Below are positions 21,871 through 32,195 of a stretch of 55,937 nt of DNA, in pieces; within the stretch, counting starts at the first letter, position 1, and each line of letters begins with the position of its first letter. The DNA is taken from the NCBI GenBank assembly GCA_032718475.1, contig JAUCBJ010005898.1, positions 1-55,937 on the forward strand. The letters run 5' to 3'. The translations under genes were made by a program, and so were the position numbers. The notes under the pieces were generated by a model. It saw only the letters and a program-made list of their open reading frames with translations. It ran no database searches and was not told the DNA's origin. This DNA comes from Nemertoderma westbladi. Lineage: Eukaryota; Xenacoelomorpha; Nemertodermatida; Nemertodermatidae.

Positions 21871-22053
21871 TTATTCACATTTTCTGCATTGACAACCAAA
21901 AACAATAGGAACTTTCACTTTGATATTCTCTCCCCTGTCGCAGTGAAACTCTATTTCAGTGATTGCCCGAAGACCGGTGCAGCATTGACAACTTGAGTAA
22001 ACACTCAGTTCATAAAAGGTCTTCCTATTGTGTGTATAAACACGTGGAAATAC
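21871..22053 (-). CDS. Gene 1 last exon: C-terminal cystine knot, second half
   Basis: A 183-bp terminal exon, phase 0, reading VFPRVYTHNRKTFYELSVYS, then SCQCCTG, a central FHC, and FGCQCRKCE before a TAA stop at 21873-21871. The CxCC and terminal CxC-x2-C patterns are those of the CTCK domain that closes mucins, von Willebrand factor and related proteins and mediates C-terminal disulfide dimerisation. The acceptor TTTGCAG precedes 22053. Together with the preceding exon this gives a complete knot, so the protein ends here. Confidence 0.9.
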   Translation of the reverse strand, partial: VFPRVYTHNRKTFYELSVYSSCQCCTGLRAITEIEFHCDRGENIKVKVPIVFGCQCRKCE

Positions 22054-22453
22054 CTGCAAATAATATTCTAACAATTATTATTATTAGTATAATATTCACC
22101 AGTGATTCCGGCAACCACATATAGTAGTATAGTGTGATGAAATATAATATTAATAAATTAATATAAATATATATATTTTGAGATATATAGAGATATATAT
22201 ATATAGAAGCCCAACAGGTGCCTAGATTGAAGAAATCAACCTCTACTAAAGATACAGTCAAGGCCGCACTGTCAGTATTCAATTAACGATACTCCATTAT
22301 GAAATAATTAATAATAAATAAATAGTTATTGGATCGCTTATTAAATAATTACTGCAATTAGATTACATGATATTTACACAATACAAGTGGGGATTTATTA
22401 TACAAGTGCCATGAGGTGACATTCATGGTAACATGCTCACAAAGATCACTTAC

Positions 22454-22587
22454 ATATTCTCCACTTGTCTTCTGAGGGCATGTTCCTTGACATGCTGTTT
22501 CTGGAATCGTAGCTCTGCAGTTTGACCCAATATCACTTTGGATAGTTATTTCCCGATATTCAGTTGTTAAAGCTTTACATCTTGATG
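22454..22587 (-). CDS. Gene 1 exon: C-terminal cystine knot, first half
   Basis: A 134-bp exon (phase 1 in, phase 0 out) encoding ASRCKALTTEYREITIQ, GSNCRATIPETACQGTCPQ and SGEY. The CxGxC motif (CQGTC) is the signature of cystine-knot folds, and spacing to the next exon's CxCC fits CTCK. Acceptor CTTTTAG precedes 22587; donor GTAAGT starts at 22453. By family knowledge this domain links two chains tail to tail in the secretory pathway. Confidence 0.88.
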
Positions 22588-22617
22588 CTAAAAGCAATAA
22601 TTTTATAAGTTATTATT

Positions 22618-22880
22618 AAAATAAAGTAAAGTAAATTTTATTCAGCCATTAGGCCAGGGATTAAGCATAAATTCTGACGACTTATTTCCAGTGCGGTCCC
22701 TCCCAGAACGATACTCCCCAGAAGAAACTCCAGCACTCATTTAGCTACCACTTAAGGATGCAAGGCAGAGATACACCCTGCCTGGTACCTTCAAAGCATT
22801 CGTACAAAATCTGCCCTGGCCCATACGAGGAACCCACGACCTTCATATGTGAATTTAATGCAACCACTACTAATACATTA
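22618..22880 (-). mobile_element. SINE copy with tRNA-like head
   Basis: In a gene 1 intron. On the minus strand a B-box-like GTGGGTTCCTC lies near the 5' end. The body contains the conserved blocks TTATTTCCAGTGCGGTCCC, AGCTACCACTTAAGGATGCA and GCCATTAGGCCAGGGATTA, shared with copies at 19975-20215 and 28170-28320, and it ends in a TTTAC-repeat tail. Confidence 0.7.
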
Positions 22881-23025
22881 GTTATTTTTTCTGATGACTT
22901 AATGAGATGAGTAGAGTAGCATCATTTATGATGGTGTTACTAAAAAACCAACTGGCAATGACATATTCTACATAGATAATATTTGTATACATTTTGAAAT
23001 CTTAACAAGAAACACCTCAATTTAC

Positions 23026-23184
23026 CTTCTTCTAAAATCACAGCAGTAGGATCATTTTCTTGTCCATCATCATGACAGAAATCGCAGCTTGATTGACAGC
23101 TCTCCAAAATGAAATCGTTGAAACATTCTCCATTGGCTGCTAATTCCGTGCAATTGCTATGCAAATCCGGCATTTCAAAACATC
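23026..23184 (-). CDS. Gene 1 exon: ShKT domain 4
   Basis: A 159-bp phase-1 exon encoding a six-cysteine ShKT module: GCFEMPDLHSNCTELAANG, ECFNDFILESCQSSCDFC, followed by an acidic tail DDGQENDPTAVILEE that is longer than in the other three modules. Acceptor TTGTAG and donor GTAAAT are intact. ShKT folds occur widely as extracellular modules in metalloproteases, peroxidases and mucus proteins; their presence alone does not mean the protein is a venom component. Confidence 0.9.
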
Positions 23185-23997
23185 CTACAATAATACAATA
23201 TTATTTCAGTTTCTACCAACCAGAATATTGGATTTAAATAATTATCGGTTAATGAATAATAAGTAAATAAAATAATACAAAGATAACATTATATTGTACA
23301 GGATAACACAATATAAAAGTAACGAACAAACAATTAAAAACAATTAAAATATTGGATTTAACATTACTCATATTTATATTACATATTCATAATACACACA
23401 GACAACAAATGGGGAGACGGGGGGGGGGGGGGGGGGGGGCGTGGGGGGGTGGGGGTGCACCACCACAGGAAGCGCTGAAATAAATGCAGCACTTAGAAAT
23501 ATTCCGAATAATAGATACTTTATTAGGTCCCAGCCTCCTTCTCTAAAAAAGAGATAATTAGTACAATATTCCGAAAGTTTTGTGGGCATTATTATGGAAT
23601 GTATAAGCAACAATTGAAAAAATTTTTGGATTGATTCACATGATTAACACTTTTGATTTTTTTTAGAATGTTTTATTTAGTTTTGTTCATTGTGGCTTTA
23701 GATATGAGTAGAAACAATCCCCACGTATTTGACAGACATTCTAATGATTCAAACATTTCAGAACTATCTGAAAATTTAAGAACAGAGAAGAGTGCGATAA
23801 AATTTGCTCAATCTTGTGGTCTGTTACCCTCAAATAAATCTACCTGTAAACTGAGTTTACAATGCTAAAAACATTTATTAAATAAACTCTGACACAATCT
23901 TATTTGACATGGAACTGTTAAAGTACATCAAAGACACCAAATAGAAAATCAAACTAACTAAAACATATCTACCAAACTAATGAAAAAACGCAATGTA
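23185..23997. other. Intron with 21-nt poly(G)
   Basis: Gene 1 intron between ShKT3 and ShKT4, right part. It contains G21 at 23419-23439 followed by further G-rich sequence. A 71-codon plus-strand frame at 23653-23868 has no recognisable domain and is not called. Confidence 0.6.
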
Positions 23998-24195
23998 AGG
24001 CCGCGTTCACACTACCGAGTCAAAGTCAAAGTCAAAATAATATAGAAATAGCTAGCTAGCAATAATAAATAATAATACATTATATAGGCCTAATATAATA
24101 CATAAGGGCGTTCTAGTAATGAATTAATTTCTTGTTAATTTTTTTACATTTTGTCTTTTGACTTTGACTTTGACTCGGTAGTGTGAACGCGGCCT
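23998..24195. mobile_element. MITE with 40-bp inverted repeats and TA duplication
   Basis: A 198-bp element whose ends, AGGCCGCGTTCACACTACCG then AGTCAAAGTCAAAGTCAAAA, are repeated as a near-perfect reverse complement at the right end. TA flanks both sides (23996-23997 and 24196-24197). The interior is AT-rich and non-coding. The terminal structure and TA target suggest a non-autonomous DNA transposon; its family cannot be fixed from termini alone. Confidence 0.85.
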
Positions 24196-24197
24196 TA

Positions 24198-25836
24198 CTA
24201 GCAAATAATTGAAGCTAACTACTGTAAAAGCTAACCTACTGTAGCTAAATTAGAAATTCGCTAGTAAATAACTGTAGTATCTACTGTCTAATATATAACA
24301 GTTATTATTATTATATACTATCTAATAAATGTTTAAATAGATAATAAACATAATAGCTATTAACAAAAAACAAAAGATGAGACCAGAAAATATTCTATAA
24401 ATGTCATATTAAAATTTTCCATTTTTGCTTATATATACCATACTAATGCCAGTTTTGTGAGGCTGTGTTGTATGAGAAACATAATCCCTAGAGAAGATCG
24501 GTTTTTAACGATGAGAAAGGTATAGCTGCGCCATCATCGTTAAAAAAGCACGTTATTTAAAAAATAACTACAATATTTATTTATTAATAACTAAAATGAA
24601 TATAAAAAATAAATGAAATTTATATTAAATAACAATGAAATTATTTGTTAATAAACAACTTCAAATATACTGATATTATTCAATAAAAAATCCTATAGCA
24701 AAAAAACCTTGTATAACTTATATACGGTTTATTTTGATTCAGGTGAATATATAACCTCTAAAACATTGAGTAATAGATTTATGTTTATCACTAACTTCGA
24801 ACATTATACGGTTTTTAGACCTTCATATTCTCTGGAGTAAAGCAGCGGATTTTTTTTATAATTTACTGATTTTTTGCAATATGCTAGATGTGTATTATTT
24901 TTATCAACAGTTAGAAATTTTGAATGACAGCTTGTGATTTTGAATGGTAGCTAGTGTTTTAACAAAAAGGATAATTAATTTTTTTTAACCGAACCACTTT
25001 TAAAACATAATTATACGTTAATCACTCACTTTAATTTTTAGACCCGTATCCGGTGGGTGGACGGGGTGATGTTGGTAGGAAATTTTAACATGATCATGAA
25101 AAATAATTGTGCTTACTTGCTGAATGCGCATCGCATCCGTCTTTCAGTGTTTCTTAATGAAATGTTTTAATGAGATTATCATATTCAACTAAATATAAAG
25201 TAATATAATACGTAAAAACATTAATTTGCGATACTTTTGTAATACAGTGGTTCATTTGGTAATGGATATATTATAGTTCATTGTCACGTTGTTAAGTGAA
25301 CTTGAGTTATGCAATGTTTTTTTACCCCACAAACAGAGCTGATTTTTTTTACCCCCAACGACTATAATTGCATTACTTTTATCAGTTTGCGCTTCATATT
25401 CTAGAACGTTTCTGCTTTAAAAAAACGGCGGCAAAGTTTGGAGGTGAATATACACATTTCCAGGTGAATATACAAAGTTATATACTTCTAATGTAATTAA
25501 CCAATAGGATTACAGAGATAAACAGCATTATCCCTTACTCTTTTACTGTTTATTTAAAAAACTATTCTATAAATCTTCTCCAACCCAGAAGGAGAAGTGG
25601 TAACTATTTCCTCAACTATAGAATAAAAGTGTAAAACAATAATTCCACATAGTTATTTGTTTATAAGTTATGAATTTAATAATTAATTTCGATCCAATTA
25701 GTTTCATTATAAAACATTATTCTAGAGATTTGGTCGGAATAAACAAGTAAAAGTTACATGGAATCCAATAATTGATATTAGAAATGTCAAAATCTATTAT
25801 AAAAACAGAAATAACTAAATATTATTTTTCAATTAC
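24198..25836. other. Long AT-rich gene 1 intron
   Basis: The left neighbour of ShKT3 across more than 1.6 kb. A small inverted repeat (TAACGATGA and TCATCGTTA) lies at 24507-24543. No exon, RNA gene or tandem array was recognised. Confidence 0.6.
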
Positions 25837-25971
25837 CCTCCTCGCTGTCATCCCCACAAATCCTGCAACTTGTCTGGCAGTAGCTCAGCATGTATCTCGG
25901 ATCATTTTCACAATCTCCATTAGCAGCCAAATCATGGCAGTTGGGATCTATATCCTCCATTTCGTGACATT
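25837..25971 (-). CDS. Gene 1 exon: ShKT domain 3
   Basis: A 135-bp phase-1 exon encoding ECHEMEDIDPNCHDLAANGD, then CENDPRYMLSYCQTSCRIC and an acidic DDSEE tail. All six cysteines are present. The acceptor is CAG before 25971 and the donor GTAATT, identical to that of ShKT2. It is the module most similar to ShKT2, consistent with tandem exon duplication. Confidence 0.92.
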
Positions 25972-26112
25972 CTGTAAATAATAATCCAGTTTGATTTCTT
26001 TTATTATAGATTTTGGTCAGTTGTTACACAGATTAAGATAAGTTTAGTAAAGCGCTACAGATTCAGTTTTACATTATAACTAATATGTTAATGATTATTT
26101 GTTCATAATTAC

Positions 26113-26247
26113 CCCCGTCATTGTCATCATTGCAGTAATCGCAGCTTTTCTGGCAGTAGTTGTACATATATCGAGGATTGTTCTCACACTCATCAGCTGC
26201 AGCCCAGCCGGGACAAAATGAATTTAAATCGGCCCTTTCAATACATT
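26113..26247 (-). CDS. Gene 1 exon: ShKT domain 2
   Basis: A 135-bp phase-1 exon encoding ECIERADLNSFCPGWAAADE, then CENNPRYMYNYCQKSCDYC with six cysteines and an Asn/Asp-rich tail (NDDNDG). Acceptor CCAG precedes 26247; donor GTAATT starts at 26112. The intron to ShKT3 is only 141 bp, unlike the long intron after ShKT3. Confidence 0.92.
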
Positions 26248-26561
26248 CTGGAAAATATTTAAAATATAATTCGATTAACTCCATGAATCGAATAATAATT
26301 AGCTATTTGTACAGCAATATTGCAAATTGCCATTAATAATACAATTATTTATAATACAGTAAATACTGTTCTCATATTTTCCACATGACTCATTTTATAG
26401 TTCGAGGGACTTGAAGGTGAATAATATTTAATTACATCTTCACAATCAGGACCCATGAAAACCCCAAAATATTTAAGATAAATAAAAGGTTTCTTCTTCA
26501 AGAATTAAAATTGTACAGAGAGTCCCAAAAAAGATAAATTGTACGTAAAGAATTCACTTAC

Positions 26562-26690
26562 CACCACCATCACCACAAGCATCACAGGTAGTCTGGCAGG
26601 CAATATACATATATAGGGGGTTACTGAGGCAATCACCATCCGCTGCCATTCCTGGACAATTGAAACTTGAATCTTCCTCTTCGTGGCAGC
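26562..26690 (-). CDS. Gene 1 exon: ShKT domain 1
   Basis: A 129-bp phase-1 exon encoding GCHEEEDSSFNCPGMAADGD, then CLSNPLYMYIACQTTCDAC and a Gly-rich GDGG end. Six cysteines fit the ShKT pattern. Acceptor TTATAG precedes 26690; donor GTAAGT starts at 26561. It follows the Thr-rich linker exon in the transcript and is the first of four consecutive ShKT modules. Confidence 0.92.
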
Positions 26691-26966
26691 CTATAAGCAT
26701 AAAATAAACAATAATATTAAAACAATTATCACATTCATTTATAATCTGGCACTTTATAATCAATTATTATATTCAAATCTTAATATAATTTTTATGAACT
26801 TATTTACAGTACCGTAGTATTATTACCGGTATGGTGTTGGCTAGCAACACTGGGACTGCGACGCTTATTCAATATAATTAACAGATATACTTATCGGTGT
26901 CAGCTAGCTGCCTTGTTGATATTTTGTTTATCTTCAAATTTTATTCAATATAAAAAGTAACTTAAC

Positions 26967-27062
26967 TTAACTATACTTAACTAGTAACTTAACTATACTT
27001 AACTAGTAACTTAACTATACTTAACTAGTAACTTAACTATACTTAACTAGTAACTTAACTAT
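26967..27062. repeat. 22-bp tandem repeat, about 4.5 units
   Basis: AACTTAACTATACTTAACTAGT repeated in the intron between the linker exon and ShKT1; an internal TTAACT sub-repeat is evident. Confidence 0.9.
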
Positions 27063-27111
27063 AAAAGCAATAGGCAGAGGCACAGGAATTTCAAAAAGTA
27101 CAGAAGCAGCG

Positions 27112-27139
27112 CCCCCCCCCCCCCCCCCCCCCCCCCCCC
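27112..27139 (+). repeat. Poly(C) tract, 28 nt
   Basis: Longest homopolymer C run in the window, in a gene 1 intron. On the transcribed strand it would be a G28 run. Confidence 0.95.
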
Positions 27140-27330
27140 AGTCACCTGTTAAGGTTTAAATGAAATATATAAGTTGTTGATATAGAAAAAAAAAACATTG
27201 TTACCTACCTACTACGGTAGCTAACACTAGAAAACTGTTTCGATTATATATGTATGGTAATATATATAAGACTTGTAGCTTGCAAGTCCGTCCAGTGCCA
27301 GGTAAAAATACATATAATGATGAAACTTAC

Positions 27331-27414
27331 CTGTCCCTCCAGGAATAGGATTTGTTGACCATATTGTTGAATCATGTGGTACTGGTAATGTTGTAGTCAC
27401 ATCTCGATCTCTTA
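27331..27414 (-). CDS. Gene 1 exon: Thr/Pro/Ser linker
   Basis: An 84-bp phase-1 exon encoding VRDRDVTTTLPVPHDSTIWS then TNPIPGGT. Rich in Thr, Ser and Pro, it is a likely O-glycosylated hinge between the WxxW block and the ShKT block. Acceptor TTTTAG and donor GTAAGT are good. It was recognised only from splice sites, phase continuity and position between confirmed exons. Confidence 0.75.
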
Positions 27415-27560
27415 CTAAAATATATTAAATACATCTTAATGTTGGTTTTACATTAAAAAAATATATTTTGCAATCTTATTAGCAACAAATATAATAATTT
27501 TACAGATTATTTGACTTTAAAGATAAATGATAATATAAACTGTTGTTAGGAGTTGCGTAC

Positions 27561-27746
27561 CAGGACAACAGAATCGTATCTCGTAATCGTTGCAAATATC
27601 CCCATTACCCTGATCGTCGTTCCTACAAACAAGTCCATCAGCATTATAAATATAAAGACTATCGCCCGTTGTTGATGCGTCAATATGTGTGAAGGTAGTC
27701 CTAGCATGAGCAGATGTAGGATACAAGCAGTTGTTTTCTGTAAACC
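27561..27746 (-). CDS. Gene 1 exon: WxxW domain, second half (B)
   Basis: A 186-bp phase-1 exon encoding FTENNCLYPTSAHARTTF, THIDASTTGDSLYIYN, GLVCRNDDQ and CNDYEIRFCCPG. The cysteines of the domain are conserved. Acceptor TATAG and donor GTACGC match those of the gene 2 exon at 9777-9962, from which it differs at only a handful of bases. It completes the last of the three WxxW domains visible in gene 1. Confidence 0.92.
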
Positions 27747-27764
27747 CTATAAATTAATAATATA

Positions 27765-27862
27765 AATATAGAGACTATCGCCAGTTGTTGATGCGTCAAT
27801 ATGTGTGAAGGTGGTCCTAGCATGAACAGATGTAGGATACAAGCAGTTGTTTTCTGTAAACC
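27765..27862 (-). pseudogene. Truncated duplicate of WxxW-B exon
   Basis: Immediately upstream (in transcript order) of the complete B exon lies a second copy of its first ~95 bp, with the same TATAG acceptor, encoding FTENNCLYPTSVHARTTF and THIDASTTGDSLYIY. It then runs straight into the intron sequence preceding the complete exon; the second half with its CxDYEIRFCC end and donor is missing. If its acceptor were used the reading would not continue a normal WxxW domain. Confidence 0.8.
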
Positions 27863-28169
27863 CTATAAATGAATAATATAAATTTGTAATTTTTATATAT
27901 GAATTTATTTAGTATTGCCTCAAACCCAAAGTAAAACTAGCCAAAATAAATAATTTTACAAACGAACAAATTAAAATGCATTTGATGACGTCATACGGCC
28001 ATTCAACATCCCCATTTGATGACTACTACGGTCATTCAACCTCCCCATTATGTGTATTGATTAATCACATCAACTTGAATGTAATATTTGCATTATTTCA
28101 TTATTTTTTTATTTAATGATCAACACATTGTTCAACAAATTAATGAATTAAATATTCCTATTCAATTGT

Positions 28170-28320
28170 TAAAGTAAAGTAAAAAAAGTAAATTTTCTTC
28201 AGATTACGCACAAAGGCACTTATTTCCAGTGCGATCCCCCCAGAACTTTAATACCCAGAGGAAACTCCAGTACTCATTTATCTACCACTTAAGGATGCAA
28301 GAGATGCGCCCTGGCTGGTG
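28170..28320 (-). mobile_element. Partial SINE copy
   Basis: Contains TTATTTCCAGTGCGATCCC, AAACTCCAGTACTCATTTA and ACCACTTAAGGATGCA, the SINE body seen at 22618-22880, plus the AAGTAAATTTT 3' end. The tRNA-like head is missing. It abuts the intron side of the A exon donor. Confidence 0.7.
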
Positions 28321-28351
28321 AGTTTTGGTACTGTTAAGATTTGGTACTCAC

Positions 28352-28483
28352 ATCGCTCAGCCTCTGAATTAGATGATAATAGTGAACTGAGTGTTTCCCA
28401 ATCTCCAGTTCCTCCTGGATTGTCTCTGTCATACCACTGGCTCAATGGTCCATCACATTCTTCAGGTGGAGTTGTTATAAAAA
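28352..28483 (-). CDS. Gene 1 exon: WxxW domain, first half (A)
   Basis: A 132-bp phase-1 exon encoding VFITTPPEECDGPLSQ then WYDRDNPGGTGDWETLSSLL and SEAER. Acceptor CTTTAG precedes 28483 and donor GTGAGTAC starts at 28351. It is the WETLSS subtype, most similar to the first A exon of gene 2. With the B exon at 27561-27746 it forms one full WxxW domain with a TGG codon at the junction. Confidence 0.92.
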
Positions 28484-30225
28484 CTAAAGGAAAAAATATA
28501 CATTAATATTGAAGAACCGCCTTCATTGATTTAGGTGCTTTATTAAATATTTCGATTGACATTTACAAAAAAATTTATTTTCTAGATTAGTAGATCAAAT
28601 TTTTTATTTTACATTTTACAAGTTTTTGTATTTGTTTTATGAATTTATCTAGCTGACTTTTTTCCATGTAATAACTTACTATGATTTACAGGTTTATTTG
28701 GCTGTGTCACTCTTATTATAGATAGGTTTTTTAGATTTTATCTCGATTTTGTCGATTTTACCTTGTATATTTTCCTTTCAAGCTCTCCATAGTTATTACC
28801 TCTTTATATTATGGCTCCCCAGGTCCGCCTGCTGTCAGACCCTGCTGTCATACCATCGCTGATTAATCATTTAATTAATTTAATCACCCATGTATTATAA
28901 TATTCTTAGAAATTTTAACATATTCATTGCAAATATATTGTCTATAATTCAGAGGTGCAGTTTGTTGCATAAATATCTGTGACATTTCCATGTAAACTAT
29001 GTTATCTTACTCAGATTCTGATTGTGATTCTGGTCCAAATGGCCAGTCTCGGATTGCTGTGCCTCCAATATAACTTTTCTACTCCCTTTTAATTGCTACC
29101 TTTCTCATACTCTCTTCCTCAACAGCCTTCTTTCCCACCACCTGTATTTGCCTCTATGTCGTAGCTTCTTCCTTTCATATCTCAACATCCCCTGTATCCC
29201 TAATTTACATTTCTCCTCTCACATTTTCCCTATCTGATCATGATCTCGCTGTTCTTGTTCATGCTGTTCATAAATAGCAACAATACTGTGATGGAGAGGA
29301 TACCCTTTCCAGCTGGCTGCTCCCACTTCGAGACAACACGACAATAGCGTCTTATATAGTAAACCAATAGTTATAAATCCCTAATAAATCAGTTTTGCAT
29401 GATTCACCTACCACAGAATACTAATGACGAGTGGGTGATACTCGTTAGGAGATAATATAATATTAGCTGTCTATACAGCCACTCTCTCCAAAGAGACACA
29501 TACAACACTAAAGGCAATGTGGGTACATCACCTTCACATATCAACCATGCTCTGTGGTATCCTGTGATCAAACCCTTCGTCAATAATGTACCCCTAATAG
29601 TTGGTAGATTACCAAAATGCCCAAAGGCATTATGTTGTATTGCTAAGTCTAAGCATATATTGAATATTATATGGGAGGGGGCGAGCCTCCAGGTATTTTG
29701 CAATGACGTTTAGAGAGAGGATAGAATGGTTTTGCATGTGGTATCATTTCTATCATTAAAACTACCAAGGTTTATAATAATGCACATAGTAATGTACAGC
29801 CTAACGGGCAAAAGACTGGCATGAAAAGCTACTACAGTATACTAGAGAATGAGGAAACAATAAACACAGCTAATATTCGACTCTTGAGTATAAATTATTA
29901 TATTAATCCCATATAAACTTATATTGGTTTATATTCACATACTTATGTACACACCCACTCATCTCTAATAACATGTCATCATACCATATTATATTGGTAT
30001 TTATTATCCCCCATTATTGCTTTCCTCCCAATAAGTGTATATTGTATATGATATATCACTAATATTATTAAATAATTTACAATTTAAAATCAAACTTAAA
30101 GTTCGATTATTACACAAATTAACAGTAAATTATCCGAAAAGTAACAGTAACTCCTACAACTTAAAAAGCCCCAACTCCACCACAACCACATCTAGGTATA
30201 AAGAATATGATAGTATTCTACATAC
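28484..30225. other. Gene 1 intron, 1.7 kb
   Basis: No supported exon between the A exon at 28.4 kb and the B exon at 30.2 kb. A minus-strand frame of 99 codons at 29404-29703 is open but has no recognisable motif and no partner in the window. Confidence 0.5.
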
Positions 30226-30411
30226 TGGGACAGCAGTATCGTATCTCGTAATCACTACACTGATGTCCATCACTCTGATCATCGTTTTTACAAACTAGAC
30301 CATCAGCTGAATACATAGATAGAGTGTCTCCAGTTGTCCAGGGGTCAATATGAGTGTTAACTGTCCTTCCTTCAGAAGATGTTGGTTCCAAGCAGTTGTG
30401 TTCAGAGAACC
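30226..30411 (-). CDS. Gene 1 exon: WxxW domain, second half (B)
   Basis: A 186-bp phase-1 exon encoding FSEHNCLEPTSSEGRTV, NTHIDPWTTGDTLSMYSADG, LVCKNDDQ and CSDYEIRYCCP, with acceptor AACAG and donor GTATGT. The HNCLEP and MYSADG wording matches the exon at 54907-55092 rather than those at 9.8 and 27.6 kb, so two B subtypes exist and each pairs with its own A subtype. Confidence 0.92.
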
Positions 30412-31600
30412 CTGTTAATATTGATTATTATTATTTACTTTGGGTAATTTACAAGACAATTATGTTGATATTGTACAAGTAAAAAACTCCGACTGGAGGT
30501 TCCTTTCCGACTTTACTCCGACTGGAGTAAAAATGATATACCGGTATTAAATGTGATTCCAATTAACAGAGACACTATCACATAAATACTAACATGTATA
30601 AAGTATATCGCGAGTAACATATATACAGGAAGTAAGGGGTGGTTTAGTACTTTATAGCTGGTCTCTTGGTAGATATATAAAATTGAAAAAGTTTGGGTGA
30701 GTTCCAAATCATAATCTGTCCATTAAAATATATTATGTAAAGAAATAATTAAATAAATAACTCAAATAAATGTATGTTCAGTATATTAATGTAAAATTTA
30801 TAACTGCAAAAAACAGCCAGTTAATAAATTTTTGAAAGTTATGTCATTCCCAGTTATTATTATATTGCATAGTTGGCATCTATCTATAAAAAAAAAAAAA
30901 AAAAAAATTTAATTCCCGGATTTTGCACTTTTAATTGTGTTTTGTTTATTAGTCTTTTTATGGAAGGAGGTTATTTTTGTGCGAGTACCAGTCGTTTGTA
31001 ATTTCCCCTTCGTTCGACTGTTCTGTTTAAGTGTCTCAATAATTCACATTCATAATTTGACTTTTGTGCATTTCGCACTTATTTAATTACTAGCAATTTT
31101 AAATTTGAAAAATAACTAGCTATATGTTCTAGAACATTAAATTTTTTATTTTATTTATGTTCTAGAATAGTGAATAATATTAATATTTAGTAGTAATATT
31201 TACTAGAAGTCAACAATGTTGCCATGGTAACAATGATTTATGTTATAAAAATGTAATGCTATACGGAACTGTTGTCTTATAAATTATTAGATGGTCTTCA
31301 GTTGTGTAACTAAAAAATACCCTAAAGTCACATTTTCTGAATAATAATACGAATAATAAGATCCGAATATATAAATGGGTCAGGTTAGGTCATTTTGTAT
31401 TAATGTTTATCCTCTAATATTGTTAAGTAGATTTTTTGAAAGCAAATTAGCAACCAATATTTATATTTATTCAGTGATATATATTTTCGCATGATCCACA
31501 AATTTTGATTTTGAATGCGATGCATCACATTTTTTATCTTCTTTAGTAAACACACAAATACATTCTCAATATATTTTCAATAATTATAAAAGCTACTAAC
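30412..31600. other. Gene 1 intron, 1.2 kb
   Basis: AT-rich. Contains two ACTCCGACTGGAG motifs (30486-30530) and a poly(A) run of about 24 near 30885. No exon or transposon recognised. Confidence 0.5.
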
Positions 31601-31720
31601 ATTGTTCAGCTTGTGTATTTGATGATATTAGTGAATTAAGATCCTCCCAGTCACCAGTTCCTGATGGATTATCCCTGTCATACCATTGGCTCATCAGTCC
31701 AGGACATTCATAGTTGATTT
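31601..31720 (-). CDS. Gene 1 exon: WxxW domain, first half (A)
   Basis: A 120-bp phase-1 exon encoding EINYECPGLMSQ, WYDRDNPSGTGDWEDLNSLI and NTQAEQ. Acceptor CTGTAG precedes 31720 and donor GTTAGT starts at 31600. WEDLN subtype, sharing both exon and flanking intron sequence with the gene 2 exon at 4909-5028. It pairs with the B exon at 30226-30411. Confidence 0.92.
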
Positions 31721-31943
31721 CTACAGAAAGCAATAATTTAAATTATTAATAATAAATATAAATATTACTATAAGAAAGTAAGTCAATATCCCTGTACTTT
31801 CAATACCATTAAATCATAGATGGATATAACAATTAAGTCTTCAGGATGTTTTTATTCCAGTAAAGAAAACATAGAGGACTAATATTTCTAGTCCACTGTT
31901 ATTATGGATTATTTGAAAAGACTATATTGAATGGGAGAATCTT

Positions 31944-32195
31944 TTAGGCTCGTTAAGCCAAGGAATGCCTGTTCACCACCATGGGTGATCTTCCACAGTA
32001 AACCCTTCCACTCTGTTTCCAAAGTTGCCTTGGTTCCCATTTATCGACCACTGAAGGATGAAAGCCGGGGTTGGGCTAGGCTGCAGCATTTAAAGCACTG
32101 TGCCCAAACAGTGCTGCCCCATCTAGGGATCGAACCCGGGCTCCCTAATCGGAAGCACAGTAATGTCACCACTAGACCAAGCTGCTGCTGCTGAA
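31944..32195 (-). mobile_element. tRNA-derived SINE
   Basis: On the minus strand an A box-like TTGGTCTAGTGGTGAC and a strong B box GGGTTCGATCCC lie near the 5' end (about 32120-32180). The ~200-bp body contains TTTATCGACCACTGAAGGAT on the plus strand, related to the ACCACTTAAGGATG block of the other SINE copies. It is the best-preserved promoter of the family here. Confidence 0.75.

Noticed and set aside
23026-26690. Four ShKT exons as toxin genes
   Set aside because: They are consecutive phase-1 modules inside a larger secreted protein with WxxW and cystine-knot domains; no stand-alone short precursor with its own signal peptide exists here.
29404-29713. Overlapping open frames on both strands
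   Set aside because: No motif, no codon bias distinguishable by eye and no splice continuity with gene 1.
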